A stretch of DNA of 64,000 bases, taken from the NCBI RefSeq assembly GCF_003813985.1, contig NZ_CP033897.1, positions 1,364,001 through 1,428,000 of the forward strand, written 5' to 3'. Made by a program: the position numbers and the translations under genes. The notes below the pieces were generated by a model. That model had not been told where the DNA came from, ran no database searches, and saw only the letters and a program-made list of their open reading frames with translations. The DNA is from Corynebacterium gerontici. GTDB taxonomy: Bacteria > Actinomycetota > Actinomycetes > Mycobacteriales > Mycobacteriaceae. This document shows, piece after piece, positions 17,932-27,655 of the stretch; the stretch's first letter is position 1, and every line of letters starts with the position of its first letter.

Positions 17932-18945
17932 TTAGTGTGGACGCACACCACCCATATTTTCATCGCGCTTAGTTTTCACCAAAGAGGCAACTGCGGTGAT
18001 AACCAGCACTCCGACGATCACGATCAGAGAGGTTACGGTGGAAACCTCGGGGACGTGGAGCGGCTGTCCGCCATTGATGAAGGGCAGCGAATTTTCGTGG
18101 AGCGCGTGCAGCACAAGCTTCACACCAATGAACGCGAGAATGACGCCGAGACCGTAGGAGAGGAACACGAGGCGGTCAAGCAGGCCGTCGAGGAGGAAGT
18201 ACATCTGGCGCAACCCCATGAGCGCGAAAGCGTTCGCGGTGAAGACGATGTAAGGATCCTTGGTCAGGCCGAAGATTGCCGGGATGGAGTCGAAGGCAAA
18301 CATCAAGTCGATGAACCCCACGGACACTAACGCCAGCATCAAAGGCGTGACCATCTTTTTGCCATTGACCTTCGTAAAGAGCTTGTCTCCGTGGAACTCT
18401 TCGGAAACTGGGATGAACTTGCGGGTGAGCTTCACCATGAGCATGTCATTGACTTCAGTCTCATCTTCGTCACGAATCTCATCCACGATGAGTTTGATGG
18501 CGGTGTAGAGCAAGAAGATGCCGAAGATGTAGAACACCCAAGACCATGCGGCGATAGCGGCAGCGCCGATACCGATAAAGATGCCGCGGAAAATTAGCGC
18601 GAGGGCAATGCCAATGAGCAGCACCTTCTGTTGGTATTCGCGGGGAACCTTAAAGCTACCGATGATTAGCGCGAAGATGAAGAGGTTATCAACGCTCAGC
18701 GAAAGTTCCGTAATGTAACCAGCAAAGAACTCCACTCCCTTGGAATGATCGCCGGAATCTCCGCCGCCAAAGTACCAGAGGAAACCGCCAAAAATACAAG
18801 CGAGTATGACGTAGAACGCCATCCACCCACCAGCTTCTTTCATGGTGGGCTCATGTGGTTTCCGTACGTGGGATACAAAGTCAAAGGTGATAAAACCCAG
18901 CAGTACGACTGCGGTGATCACCCAAGTAATTGCATGGACTTCCAT
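17932..18945 (-). CDS. terC: TerC family membrane transporter (probable manganese exporter)
   Basis: 337-residue TerC protein with eight to nine hydrophobic segments. The conserved acidic motifs are present: AGYITELSLSVDNLFIFALI in the first repeat and FIDLMFAFDSIPAIFG in the second, which form the metal path. TerC relatives in other bacteria export manganese; that fits the riboswitch-like leader upstream. ATG 18945 is used; an in-frame extension to 18996 would overlap the leader hairpin. The GGAGG at 18957-18961 is the likely ribosome site, 11-13 nt upstream, and is part of a hairpin. Terminated by the hairpin at 17847-17886. Confidence 0.92.
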   Translation of the reverse strand: MEVHAITWVITAVVLLGFITFDFVSHVRKPHEPTMKEAGGWMAFYVILACIFGGFLWYFGGGDSGDHSKGVEFFAGYITELSLSVDNLFIFALIIGSFKVPREYQQKVLLIGIALALIFRGIFIGIGAAAIAAWSWVFYIFGIFLLYTAIKLIVDEIRDEDETEVNDMLMVKLTRKFIPVSEEFHGDKLFTKVNGKKMVTPLMLALVSVGFIDLMFAFDSIPAIFGLTKDPYIVFTANAFALMGLRQMYFLLDGLLDRLVFLSYGLGVILAFIGVKLVLHALHENSLPFINGGQPLHVPEVSTVTSLIVIVGVLVITAVASLVKTKRDENMGGVRPH

Positions 18946-18946
18946 G

Positions 18947-18986
18947 AAAAATAAAACCTCCGGTTTCGTTACAAGGGAACCAGAGG
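18947..18986 (-). terminator. terC leader hairpin: terminator / SD sequestrator
   Basis: On the minus strand CCTCTGGTT (18978-18986) pairs with AACCGGAGG (18957-18965, one G-U pair) and is followed by TTTTATTTTT (18947-18956). The right arm contains the GGAGG ribosome site. The left arm is also the 3' strand of the riboswitch closing helix, so the two foldings exclude each other. Confidence 0.7.
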
Positions 18987-19101
18987 TCTCCCCCACTTCT
19001 TACGCGCGAATATGCGGTTCGAAGCCGGTACGACCGGGACCAACCTCAAGTTGGCGCCGTGCTGACGATCAATACCGTGGGCGGGGTACTCCCCTCCAAG
19101 T
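18981..19101 (-). ncRNA. yybP-ykoY-type manganese riboswitch upstream of terC
   Basis: About 120 nt of leader RNA. The 5' end has GGAGGGGAGTA and the 3' end GGGGGAGACCTC, the hallmark sequences of the yybP-ykoY aptamer; GGAGG and CCTCT close the helix. A GC-rich branched middle lies between. TerC genes are frequent targets of this class. The aptamer overlaps a downstream hairpin at 18947-18986. Assignment is by motif and context, not by covariance search. Confidence 0.72.
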
Positions 19102-19109
19102 GTCGAGTT

Positions 19110-19138
19110 AGTGTAACCCAACCCTCGAAAGTTTGCAC
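19110..19138 (-). promoter_or_regulatory. Candidate terC promoter
   Basis: Minus strand GTGCAA (19133-19138), 17-nt spacer, TACACT (19110-19115). Transcription would begin near 19103, right at the start of the riboswitch. Confidence 0.55.
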
Positions 19139-19180
19139 ACCGCGCGCGGCTCGGGGCCGTTGCCTGGGTCTGCCTGTGCG

Positions 19181-22159
19181 CTAAAAGGCGTTGCCGGTGG
19201 GATTCACGGTGGCCTGGACAGTTCGGGTGTCTTCGTCGTTTTCCTTCGGAGCTTCGGCTGGATCTGCACCCTTGATCATCCAGATGATGGTGTCAAGCTC
19301 TTCTGGCTTCACCAGCACCTCGCGCGCCTTCGATCCTTCTGAGGGCCCCACAACACCGCGCGTTTCCATGAGGTCCATGAGGCGCCCTGCCTTGGCAAAA
19401 CCAATACGAAGTTTTCGTTGCAGCATTGAGGTGGATCCCAACTGCGAGGTAACCACCAGCTCGACGGCTTGAAGCAGATCTTCAAGATCGTTGCCGATAT
19501 CGGAGTCAATGTCCTTTTTCGCCTCGGCGGCCTTATCCTCGGTCACGCCCTCGGTGTAGTTGGGCTCGCCCTGCGCCTTCGCGGCAGCAACCACTTCGTA
19601 GACTTCTTCGTCGGTGACGAAGGCACCCTGGATGCGCTGTGGCCTGCCGCCTTGCGGGATGAAGAGTCCATCACCCATGCCGATGAGTTTTTCTGCCCCG
19701 CCCTGATCCAAGATCACTCGCGAGTCCGTGAGCGAGGAGGTAGCGAATGCCAAACGCGAAGGAACGTTCGTCTTAATCAAACCCGTCACAACGTCCACCG
19801 AGGGGCGCTGGGTCGCCAGCACCAGGTGGATGCCTGCTGCGCGGGCCTTCTGCGTAATGCGCACGATGGAATCTTCGATTTCCTTCGGTGCCGTCATCAT
19901 GAGGTCAGCCAACTCGTCCACCACACAGACGATGTAGGGGTATGCCTTATATTCGCGTTCGGAGCCCATCGGTGTCTCGATTTCGCCGGCTTGCACCTTC
20001 TTGTTGAAGTCCTTGATGTGGCGCACGCGTGCGGACTTCATGTCCATGTAGCGCTGCTCCATCTCTTCCACCAACCACTGCAGTGCGGCGGCGGCCTTCT
20101 TGGGCTGCGTGATGATCGGCGTGATCAGGTGCGGAATCCCCTCGTATGGAGTAAGTTCCACCATCTTCGGATCCACCAGTATCAGCCGCACATCCTCTGG
20201 GGTGGCTCGGGTTAGCAGCGACACCAACAGCGAGTTCACAAAGGCCGACTTACCGGAGCCCGTGGAACCAGCCACCAACAGGTGCGGCATCTTCTGGATT
20301 GAGTGCGCCACGAAATGGCCCTCAATATCTTTACCGAGTCCCACGAGCATCGGATCATGATCACCAGTCGTGCTTGGCGCATTGAGCACGTCGCCCAGAC
20401 GAACCACCTCGCGGTCACTGTTAGGCACCTCGATACCTACCGCGGACTTGCCGGGAATTGGGGTAAGCAGGCGAACATTGTCTGTTGCCACAGCGTAGGC
20501 AAGGTTGGACTGCAGGTTGGTGATCTTGGAAACCTTCACGCCTGGACCAAGTTCGATTTCATAGCGCGTGACTGTGGGCCCGCGAGAAAAGCCCGTCACG
20601 TGAGCGTCAACCTTGAACTCCTCAAACACCGCAGTGATCGCCTCAATAATGCGGTCATTGGCGGCAGAATGCGTCTTTGGTTCGGCACCGGGTACCAGCA
20701 GCGCCGTGCTGGGCAGGTTGTAGTCGCTTGTTTGCTTTTCGACGTCCCCCGCACCCGTTTTCGACGCATCCTCAACCAGCTTCCGGCCAGCAGCGACCAC
20801 GTCGCTGGCCGCTTCTGCGGCTGCCACACTGGCACGCCCCTTCGCAGTTGCACCGGTGGCCGCCGCCTTCGCTGCGGCCGAAGCAAGATTCGAAGCGGAG
20901 GCGGAAGCCTCACGCGCTGCGCTGCTCTTCGCAGGTCTTGGTTTAGCAGGCGCCGGCGAAGACTCGGGTGCAGCGGGAGTGGTAGCTGCGGGGCGGACCA
21001 CTGGAATGCTCTCGGTTTCCGGATCACGGGGCGCACGCTTGGGTGGAGTTTGGAAAAGGGTGTGTTGTGTATCCTCCTCGGGCTCCTCAACGGGATACGC
21101 ATCCATCGGGCTCATCCGTGGGGCTCGGTTAAGAACCTCTGTGGGCTCAGCGTCGAACCGGGTGCGAGTGCGATAGCTCGGTCGGGTGTTGATCGGAGGC
21201 AAATCCTCGTCAATCTCGTCCTCATCGTCCAACTCATCAACTGGCTCGTACTCACTGAGGTAGTCGGCATCGCCCTCGGCGAAACGGGCTTCCCTTGCTT
21301 CTTTGCGCTCTGCAATGTAGTCACGGATGGCGTCGAAAAGCTCACGAACCGTAATATTGGAAACCTTCAGCGCACCAAAAATCAGGGCTAACACCAGCAG
21401 GGCGATGGCTATGACGCTGCTAAAACCAGCAATGAGCGGAGTGCCCAAGAACGCACCGATAGCTCCTCCAGCTTCCATTCGTGCTGACCAGCTTTGAGGA
21501 TTGCCAGCGAATGCGTGCACCAAGGACAACATGGAGGCGACGATCAACGCCGTGCCACCGATGATCCGATTACGCGACTCGGGTTCAGGACGGTGTCCCA
21601 GCATGAGCGCGATGGCCAACGCAACCAGGGCTACCGGGAGCACGAAAGCGCCTGCACCAACGACCAGGTGCGCGAAGCGAGCAATGTACTCCCCGATCGG
21701 ACCTGCAATGTTGAACCAAACCGATGTGGCGAGCACTACTGCCAGTGCGATGAGGCTCAAGCCAATAGCATCGGCGCGCTGCTGATCCATGGGTTGAGCA
21801 GTGGCAGTTTCCTGCTGTGCTTGAGCGTCTTCAGACGGTTGAGTTTCTTCGGGTTGCTGGGCATTGCGCGTGAATGGCTTCCCGATACCACGGGTGAGCT
21901 TGCCTACGCCCCGCGCGCTGGCCCCGAACATGGCCGCGATGCCTTGCCCAACTGGCTTCACTGCAGAACCGGTGCGTTCACCGGAAGTTTGAGCTCCACG
22001 CTGTGAAGCGGCAACCATCGACGTGGTGTTCGTTCGTTGCCGCTGTGTTGCTTGTTTTCTGCCCGGACCGTTTGAGGCAGCCTTGGTGGAGTCGCTTCGT
22101 TTCTTGCGACTCGATCGTGGCGATGGCGACGTAGTGCTCCTGACAGACATGCCTTCCAC
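19181..22159 (-). CDS. ftsK: DNA translocase FtsK/SpoIIIE
   Basis: 992-residue septal DNA pump that moves chromosome ends through the division site and activates dimer resolution. A basic N-terminus is followed by four to five transmembrane helices (about residues 125-275), a 300-residue acidic and Ala-rich linker, then the motor: Walker [11 protein letters not shown] near residue 630, [14 protein letters not shown], and the [11 protein letters not shown]alker B. The C-terminal gamma winged helix is present ([20 protein letters not shown]). GTG 22159 and ATG 22150 are alternative starts. Two copies of the iterated 11-mer lie inside. Confidence 0.96.
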   Translation of the reverse strand: MEGMSVRSTTSPSPRSSRKKRSDSTKAASNGPGRKQATQRQRTNTTSMVAASQRGAQTSGERTGSAVKPVGQGIAAMFGASARGVGKLTRGIGKPFTRNAQQPEETQPSEDAQAQQETATAQPMDQQRADAIGLSLIALAVVLATSVWFNIAGPIGEYIARFAHLVVGAGAFVLPVALVALAIALMLGHRPEPESRNRIIGGTALIVASMLSLVHAFAGNPQSWSARMEAGGAIGAFLGTPLIAGFSSVIAIALLVLALIFGALKVSNITVRELFDAIRDYIAERKEAREARFAEGDADYLSEYEPVDELDDEDEIDEDLPPINTRPSYRTRTRFDAEPTEVLNRAPRMSPMDAYPVEEPEEDTQHTLFQTPPKRAPRDPETESIPVVRPAATTPAAPESSPAPAKPRPAKSSAAREASASASNLASAAAKAAATGATAKGRASVAAAEAASDVVAAGRKLVEDASKTGAGDVEKQTSDYNLPSTALLVPGAEPKTHSAANDRIIEAITAVFEEFKVDAHVTGFSRGPTVTRYEIELGPGVKVSKITNLQSNLAYAVATDNVRLLTPIPGKSAVGIEVPNSDREVVRLGDVLNAPSTTGDHDPMLVGLGKDIEGHFVAHSIQKMPHLLVAGSTGSGKSAFVNSLLVSLLTRATPEDVRLILVDPKMVELTPYEGIPHLITPIITQPKKAAAALQWLVEEMEQRYMDMKSARVRHIKDFNKKVQAGEIETPMGSEREYKAYPYIVCVVDELADLMMTAPKEIEDSIVRITQKARAAGIHLVLATQRPSVDVVTGLIKTNVPSRLAFATSSLTDSRVILDQGGAEKLIGMGDGLFIPQGGRPQRIQGAFVTDEEVYEVVAAAKAQGEPNYTEGVTEDKAAEAKKDIDSDIGNDLEDLLQAVELVVTSQLGSTSMLQRKLRIGFAKAGRLMDLMETRGVVGPSEGSKAREVLVKPEELDTIIWMIKGADPAEAPKENDEDTRTVQATVNPTGNAF
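20734..20744 (+). repeat. Iterated 11-mer copy 5
   Basis: Exact GCTTTTCGACG, antisense in the ftsK linker, where the coding strand reads D-V-E-K-Q. Confidence 0.85.
21331..21341 (-). repeat. Iterated 11-mer copy 6
   Basis: Exact GCTTTTCGACG on the minus strand in ftsK, read as E-L-F-D-A. Confidence 0.85.
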
Positions 22160-22225
22160 TCTAGACGCTCAAATCACAACAATCACATTTGCAACACCGT
22201 AGATCAGCATTTACTTTTGACAAGT

Positions 22226-22849
22226 CTAAATGCTTGACTTTCTGATCGCATCGCTAGGGCCATGAACCTCGACCTGTGCAACATCGCGGTCAAACACCCA
22301 CAGCAGAATCTCCCCTACCGAACCTCGCACATGGGCAACCTGGTTCCCACGCTCGCTCACGCCCCGTCGATCATTGGCGATCACTCGATCAAATCCTTGC
22401 GGTTCGAGAACAACCGGAACCTCCGAGGCACCAAGGATTCGTGGCGCAAGCATCTTCAGCGAACGGTATAACGCTTGTGCATCCCCAGGCGAAAATTCTC
22501 GGGCAGGTTCCCCCTGTGCCCTGCGCACATCCTCATGATGCACAAAATGCTCGGCTGCATTGATCAAAGGATCCAACCAACGCACTGGATTCACAAGGCC
22601 AGGGCCCTGCTCCCAGGATTGCAACAATTGTTCGTAGTCCTGCGCCAAGTATCGTTCGGTGGTTTCTTCCAGGCGTTCACTGAACCTGGAGAAGAACATC
22701 CCCGCAGTGGCCAAGGGTTCGTGCTCACGAATATACAAATGAGCGGCCATGTCACGGCATGTCCACCCTTCACACAACGTTGGCGCATCAGGCCCAAAGC
22801 GCAAGAGCGAGGATGCGAGTGCGTGGCGTTCTTTGGAAGCAAAACTCAT
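22226..22849 (-). CDS. TIGR03085-type metal-binding protein
   Basis: 207-residue protein of an actinobacterial family related to DinB/maleylpyruvate isomerase N-terminal domains, which are helical bundles binding a metal through histidines. Candidate ligands are in CRDMAAHLYIREHEP near the N-terminus and in AAEHFVHHEDVRRAQ in the middle. Function unknown; mycothiol-linked chemistry is known for some relatives only. ATG 22849 stands 8 nt after a TACACT -10 box (22858-22863) without ribosome site, so the mRNA is probably leaderless; the frame to 22969 is spurious. Located between rnj and ftsK. Confidence 0.82.
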   Translation of the reverse strand: MSFASKERHALASSLLRFGPDAPTLCEGWTCRDMAAHLYIREHEPLATAGMFFSRFSERLEETTERYLAQDYEQLLQSWEQGPGLVNPVRWLDPLINAAEHFVHHEDVRRAQGEPAREFSPGDAQALYRSLKMLAPRILGASEVPVVLEPQGFDRVIANDRRGVSERGNQVAHVRGSVGEILLWVFDRDVAQVEVHGPSDAIRKSSI

Positions 22850-22871
22850 AGCGCCCCAGTGTAGCTGCGCC

Positions 22872-22904
22872 AACAAGAAAGCACCCCTGCCAAAGCAGAG
22901 GTGC
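22872..22904 (-). terminator. Terminator of rnj
   Basis: Minus strand GCACCTCTGC-TTTG-GCAGGGGTGC hairpin (22881-22904, one mismatch) followed by TTTCTTGTT. It sits 15 bp after the rnj stop. Confidence 0.75.
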
Positions 22905-22919
22905 CCAGTGAGAGGAAAC

Positions 22920-25004
22920 CTAGAGGCTTTCGCGAGAAGCGTAGATTTCCTGATCGTTTGCCTTGACATCCGTTGCCGTCATCGGAATGACGGTAGGCAT
23001 AATCATCGGCTTGCGACGCCACGTTTGCTCGACGTAGCGCGAGATACGACGGCGAAGCTGTCCCACCATACGGTAAGGGTCGTTTTCACCCTCCGCGGCA
23101 AGGTCATTCATGGTGTTATACGCCAGCTCGGAAACCTCGGGCATCATAGCCACTGCGTCTTCGGAGAAGCCCTTTGCCTCAACCTGGGGGCGCTCCAACA
23201 ATTGGCCGGTGCGGTTGTCAATCACACAAGTGATTGAAATCAAGCCACCTTCACCGAGGGACGCACGCTCCTCCAGCACCTCTGCATCGATGTCACCCAT
23301 AGTGACGCCATCAACATAGAGGTGACCGACCGGAATTTGGCCAACCACGCGGGCGCGACCATCAACCAAGTCAACAACCACACCATTTTGAGCGAGCACC
23401 ACTCGATCTCGCTCCACGCCGGTGGAGATTGCCAACTCCTTGTTCGCGCGCAGGTGGCGCCATTCGCCGTGAACCGGCATGGCATTGACGGGTCGTGCCG
23501 CGTTGTAGAGGAACAGCAGCTCTCCGGAATAACCGTGACCCGAAGTGTGCACCTTGGCATCCTTACCGGTGATCACTGTGGCACCGATCTGCGCCAACAT
23601 GTTGATCACACCGAACACGGCCTCCTCGTTGCCGGGCACCAGCGAAGAGCTCAAGATAATGAGGTCTCCGTCGCGAACGGTAATTTGGCGGTGCTCACGA
23701 CGTGCCATGCGCGATAGCGCCGCCATCGGCTCGCCCTGCGTACCGGTGGTGATGAGCATGACCTTATGGGGAGCCATTTTCGCAGCGTCGTCCATGGTGA
23801 CGATAGTGCCGCGAGGCGCCTTCAGGTAGCCCATCTTCTCCGCGATCTCCATGTTGCGAATCATGGAGCGACCATTGAACGCCACCTTGCGTCCCGCAGC
23901 CACTGCTGCATCGACAGCAGCCTGCACACGGTACACGTTCGAAGCGAAGGACGCCAAGATCACGCGCTGCTTCGCCTCGGCGACGAGTCGCTTCAACGTC
24001 GGCGCGATTTCAGCCTCTGAGCCTGACACACCGGGTGTAGTTGCATTGGTCGAATCGCACAGAAGCAGATCTACGCCCTCATCGCCGAAACGAGACAGCG
24101 CAGGAAGATCGGTTGGGCGGCCGTCGGTCGGCGTCTGATCAAGTTTGATATCGCCGGTGTGCACCACAAGGCCGGCGCCCGTCTTGATGGCTACACCAAG
24201 GCAATCCGGGATCGAGTGATTCACAGCCCAGAAGCGAATGTTAAACGGACCATAATTCACGTCCGACTTTTCGTTCACTTCCACCAGCTTGGGACGCTGA
24301 CGGTGCTCGCGAGTCTTGGCTGCGATGAGCGCCAGAGTGAACTTCGAGGCGATGATCGGAATGTCGTGGCGCAACTTGAGCAGCCACGGAATAGCGCCAA
24401 TGTGGTCCTCGTGGCCGTGGGTCACGACCAAAGCTTCAACGCGATCCAGGTGATCCTCGATGGGACCGAAGTCCGGCAAGATCAAATCCACACCCGGCTC
24501 GCCGGATGATGGGAAAAGTACGCCGCAGTCCACAATGAGCAGACGGTTGTTGTACTCGAACACCGTCATGTTGCGGCCGATTTCAGAAATGCCGCCCAGT
24601 GCGTAGATGCGCAGGCCGTTCCTCGGCGCCTTCGGTGGCTGAGGCAGACGCTCGGTGAGGTCTGCACCCTGCATGGACTTCACAACATTGCGGCGCCCAC
24701 GATTATTGGACCCCTGATTATTGCCATTTCGGTTGTTTCCGTTGCGGTTGCCACCTCGGCCTCCATTACCGCCACCGTTGCGGTTGCCTCGGCCACCGCC
24801 GTTATTGTCCCGGTTATTCTTGGCGTTCTTGCCGTTACCGCGGCCTCGGCTCTTGTTGTTGTCGGCCGATTGCTTCTTCTCGTTTGTGCGAGCTGCTTCT
24901 TCGCTAGACCCCTGGTTTTCGGGTGCCTTGAAAACCGGCACCTCAGCCTCTGGTGATCCTGCTTTGCGGGTAACCCTACGAGAGCGGTTACGGGGTTCAG
25001 TCAT
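22920..25004 (-). CDS. rnj: Ribonuclease J
   Basis: 694-residue metallo-beta-lactamase/beta-CASP ribonuclease with 5'-exonuclease and endonuclease activity in RNA decay. The metal motif HGHEDHIGAIPW is at about residue 195. The beta-CASP region includes VILASFASNVYRVQAAVDAA and the HTSGHGYSGELLFLYNAARP motif near residue 520. An N-terminal extension of about 130 residues is disordered and rich in Asn, Gly and Arg (RG/NG repeats), typical of actinobacterial RNase J and probably RNA-binding. The ATG is 2 bp after the dapA stop, so the genes are translationally linked, as in C. glutamicum. Confidence 0.95.
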   Translation of the reverse strand: MTEPRNRSRRVTRKAGSPEAEVPVFKAPENQGSSEEAARTNEKKQSADNNKSRGRGNGKNAKNNRDNNGGGRGNRNGGGNGGRGGNRNGNNRNGNNQGSNNRGRRNVVKSMQGADLTERLPQPPKAPRNGLRIYALGGISEIGRNMTVFEYNNRLLIVDCGVLFPSSGEPGVDLILPDFGPIEDHLDRVEALVVTHGHEDHIGAIPWLLKLRHDIPIIASKFTLALIAAKTREHRQRPKLVEVNEKSDVNYGPFNIRFWAVNHSIPDCLGVAIKTGAGLVVHTGDIKLDQTPTDGRPTDLPALSRFGDEGVDLLLCDSTNATTPGVSGSEAEIAPTLKRLVAEAKQRVILASFASNVYRVQAAVDAAVAAGRKVAFNGRSMIRNMEIAEKMGYLKAPRGTIVTMDDAAKMAPHKVMLITTGTQGEPMAALSRMARREHRQITVRDGDLIILSSSLVPGNEEAVFGVINMLAQIGATVITGKDAKVHTSGHGYSGELLFLYNAARPVNAMPVHGEWRHLRANKELAISTGVERDRVVLAQNGVVVDLVDGRARVVGQIPVGHLYVDGVTMGDIDAEVLEERASLGEGGLISITCVIDNRTGQLLERPQVEAKGFSEDAVAMMPEVSELAYNTMNDLAAEGENDPYRMVGQLRRRISRYVEQTWRRKPMIMPTVIPMTATDVKANDQEIYASRESL

Positions 25005-25006
25005 AT

Positions 25007-25912
25007 TTATAAAACTCCAGCTAATGTCATATCGTGGCGGAGATCTTCTAGCTCTTGATCGTTTGGAGCAACAATCGGAAGGCGAGGATCTCCCACCTCA
25101 ATGCCTTGCAAGCGCAAACCGGCTTTTGCCAGTGAAACGCCGCCCAATCGTCCTTGGGCTGCTACAAGGTGTGCCAATTTGGCGTTAATTTCACGAGCGC
25201 GGACAAGATCGCCCGCGCCAAACGATGTGTGAAGTGCTCGCAGCGCTGCTGGCGCAAGATGGCCGACAACGGAAATAAATCCGGTTGCACCGACGCTCAA
25301 CCATGGGAGGTTCAAAGGATCGTCTCCGGAGTACCAAGCAAGCCCAGTCTCGGCGATCAGCGTGGTAGCTGCTGCGATGTCCCCTTTAGCATCCTTGACT
25401 GCCGCCACGTTTTCAAGTTCGGCGAGTCTACGGATGGTGTCTGAGGCGATCGGAATGACCGATCGCGGAGGGATGTCATACAAGCAAATGGGCAGGTCAG
25501 TAGACTTTGCGACCACCTCGAAGTGGCGGTACACGCCTTCCTGGCTCGGCTTTGAATAATAGGGGGTAACCACCAACAGAGCGTCTGCGCCGGCTTCCTC
25601 AAAGCGCTTCGACAGCTCCACCGTGCTGTGGGTGTTATTTGTACCCGAGCCGCCGATCAGTTTGATGTTCTCCCCGACGGCTTCACGCACGGCCTTGAGC
25701 AGCTGCAGCTTTTCTTCAACACTCGTGGTTGGAGATTCACCCGTAGTTCCGGCCAACACCAAAGAATCCACGCCAGCGTCTACCAAGTGCTTGGCCAGGC
25801 GCTGACCTGCTTCCAGATCTAAAGCACCTTCGGCATCGAAGGGGGTGACCATCGCGACGGAAACGGTGCCAAAGTGCTCGCTTCCAGTTCTAGCTGTCAA
25901 TCCATTGCTCAT
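25007..25912 (-). CDS. dapA: 4-hydroxy-tetrahydrodipicolinate synthase
   Basis: 301-residue aldolase-fold enzyme condensing pyruvate with aspartate semialdehyde, first step of the lysine/DAP branch. The Schiff-base lysine is Lys173 (AAVKDAKGD), Tyr145 (CLYDIPPR) is the proton-relay tyrosine, and GTTGESPT at residues 55-62 binds substrate. Length is normal. The ATG lies 8 nt after TAGTCT (25921-25926), consistent with its own leaderless promoter, although thyX and dapB lie just upstream on the same strand (100-bp gap). Confidence 0.97.
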   Translation of the reverse strand: MSNGLTARTGSEHFGTVSVAMVTPFDAEGALDLEAGQRLAKHLVDAGVDSLVLAGTTGESPTTSVEEKLQLLKAVREAVGENIKLIGGSGTNNTHSTVELSKRFEEAGADALLVVTPYYSKPSQEGVYRHFEVVAKSTDLPICLYDIPPRSVIPIASDTIRRLAELENVAAVKDAKGDIAAATTLIAETGLAWYSGDDPLNLPWLSVGATGFISVVGHLAPAALRALHTSFGAGDLVRAREINAKLAHLVAAQGRLGGVSLAKAGLRLQGIEVGDPRLPIVAPNDQELEDLRHDMTLAGVL

Positions 25913-26012
25913 GACTCTTCAGACTACCTTGTGCCCGAGTGCTTTCGCTGCTGGCATTGCCGAAAATGAAAACTTTGCCAAAACACGTTCCACTCCAAAC
26001 GCTAGCGGCATC

Positions 26013-26767
26013 CTAATCCATTATGTAGGGGCTCGTCGCCATTTCGGTGCCGTCGGAGAGGGTCGAAATCTCGAAATCGTCGAACACTACCGGTGCTTGC
26101 TTCTTCAGCAATGACAGACACTTCAGGGCCAGCTGGCGGATTTCCAAATCCGCGTGCTCGCTTGCCCGCATGCTGATAAAGTGCCGCCAGGCACGGAAGT
26201 TGCCGGTAACAACGATTCGCGACTCAATAGCGTTGGGCAGGATCGCACGCGCAGCTTGTAGTGCCTGCTTCTTGCGCAGTAGAGCGTTGGGCTCCTCTGC
26301 CAGCTTCTCTTCCAGTCCGGCGAGCAGGTCTTCATAGACGAAACGAATATCGTCTACTGCATTGAGGAAGATCCTCTTGAGTTCTTCATCCTCGGCGATG
26401 AGTGTCGGCACTGCCACCTCAGCTTCGTCGGTATGGACAAAGCGCTGGGAAAGTTGAGAGAAAGAGAAATGACGATGCCGAATCAATTCGTGCGTCGCCG
26501 AGCGGGAAAGGCCACGGATATACATGGTGGCCGTTGCGTGCTCAAACAGCGCCGTATGCCCTACCTCCAGAATGTGACGCAAATACGCTTCGTTGGAAGC
26601 TGTGCGCGGATTCGGCTTGTGAAAGGTTTCATAACAAGCCCGCCCGGCAAACTCAATGAGCGCCTCGGAGTTGCTCGCGTTGGCGTCGACAAGCCAATCC
26701 ACGTCCTGCGGAGCTTGAAATTGCGAGCAAGCGATTAACTCAACGTTAAGGTGAGACTCCTTGGCCA

Positions 26768-26768
<1 letters not shown>
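26013..26768 (-). CDS. thyX: FAD-dependent thymidylate synthase ThyX
   Basis: 251-residue flavin-dependent thymidylate synthase, converting dUMP to dTMP with methylenetetrahydrofolate and NADPH. The ThyX motif [11 protein letters not shown] is at residues 97-107, preceded by the [18 protein letters not shown] stretch that contacts FAD. Length matches mycobacterial ThyX. The start ATG overlaps the dapB stop by one base (TAATG at 26768), so dapB-thyX are coupled, the arrangement known in C. glutamicum. ThyA is not in this window. Confidence 0.97.
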
Positions 26769-27541
<773 letters not shown>

Positions 27542-27603
27542 CTATGTGTTTTGTAAGTTTCAACCGTAGCAGCCGACCCAAGATCGCTTGCTTCGTGGAA
27601 TGC

Positions 27604-27634
27604 AAAAAGGTGGCACACTCGAAGTTGTGCCACC
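27604..27634 (-). terminator. Terminator of pnp
   Basis: Minus strand GGTGGCACA (27626-27634) and TGTGCCACC (27609-27617) form a perfect 9-bp stem with an 8-nt loop, then TTTTT. It sits 22 bp after the pnp stop. Confidence 0.9.
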
Positions 27635-27655
27635 TTGTATGCGCTCGGCGAAGGG

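Noticed and set aside
20303..21391. 362-codon plus-strand frame opposite ftsK
   Set aside because: Complement of the FtsK linker and motor; FtsK motifs fix the other strand as coding.
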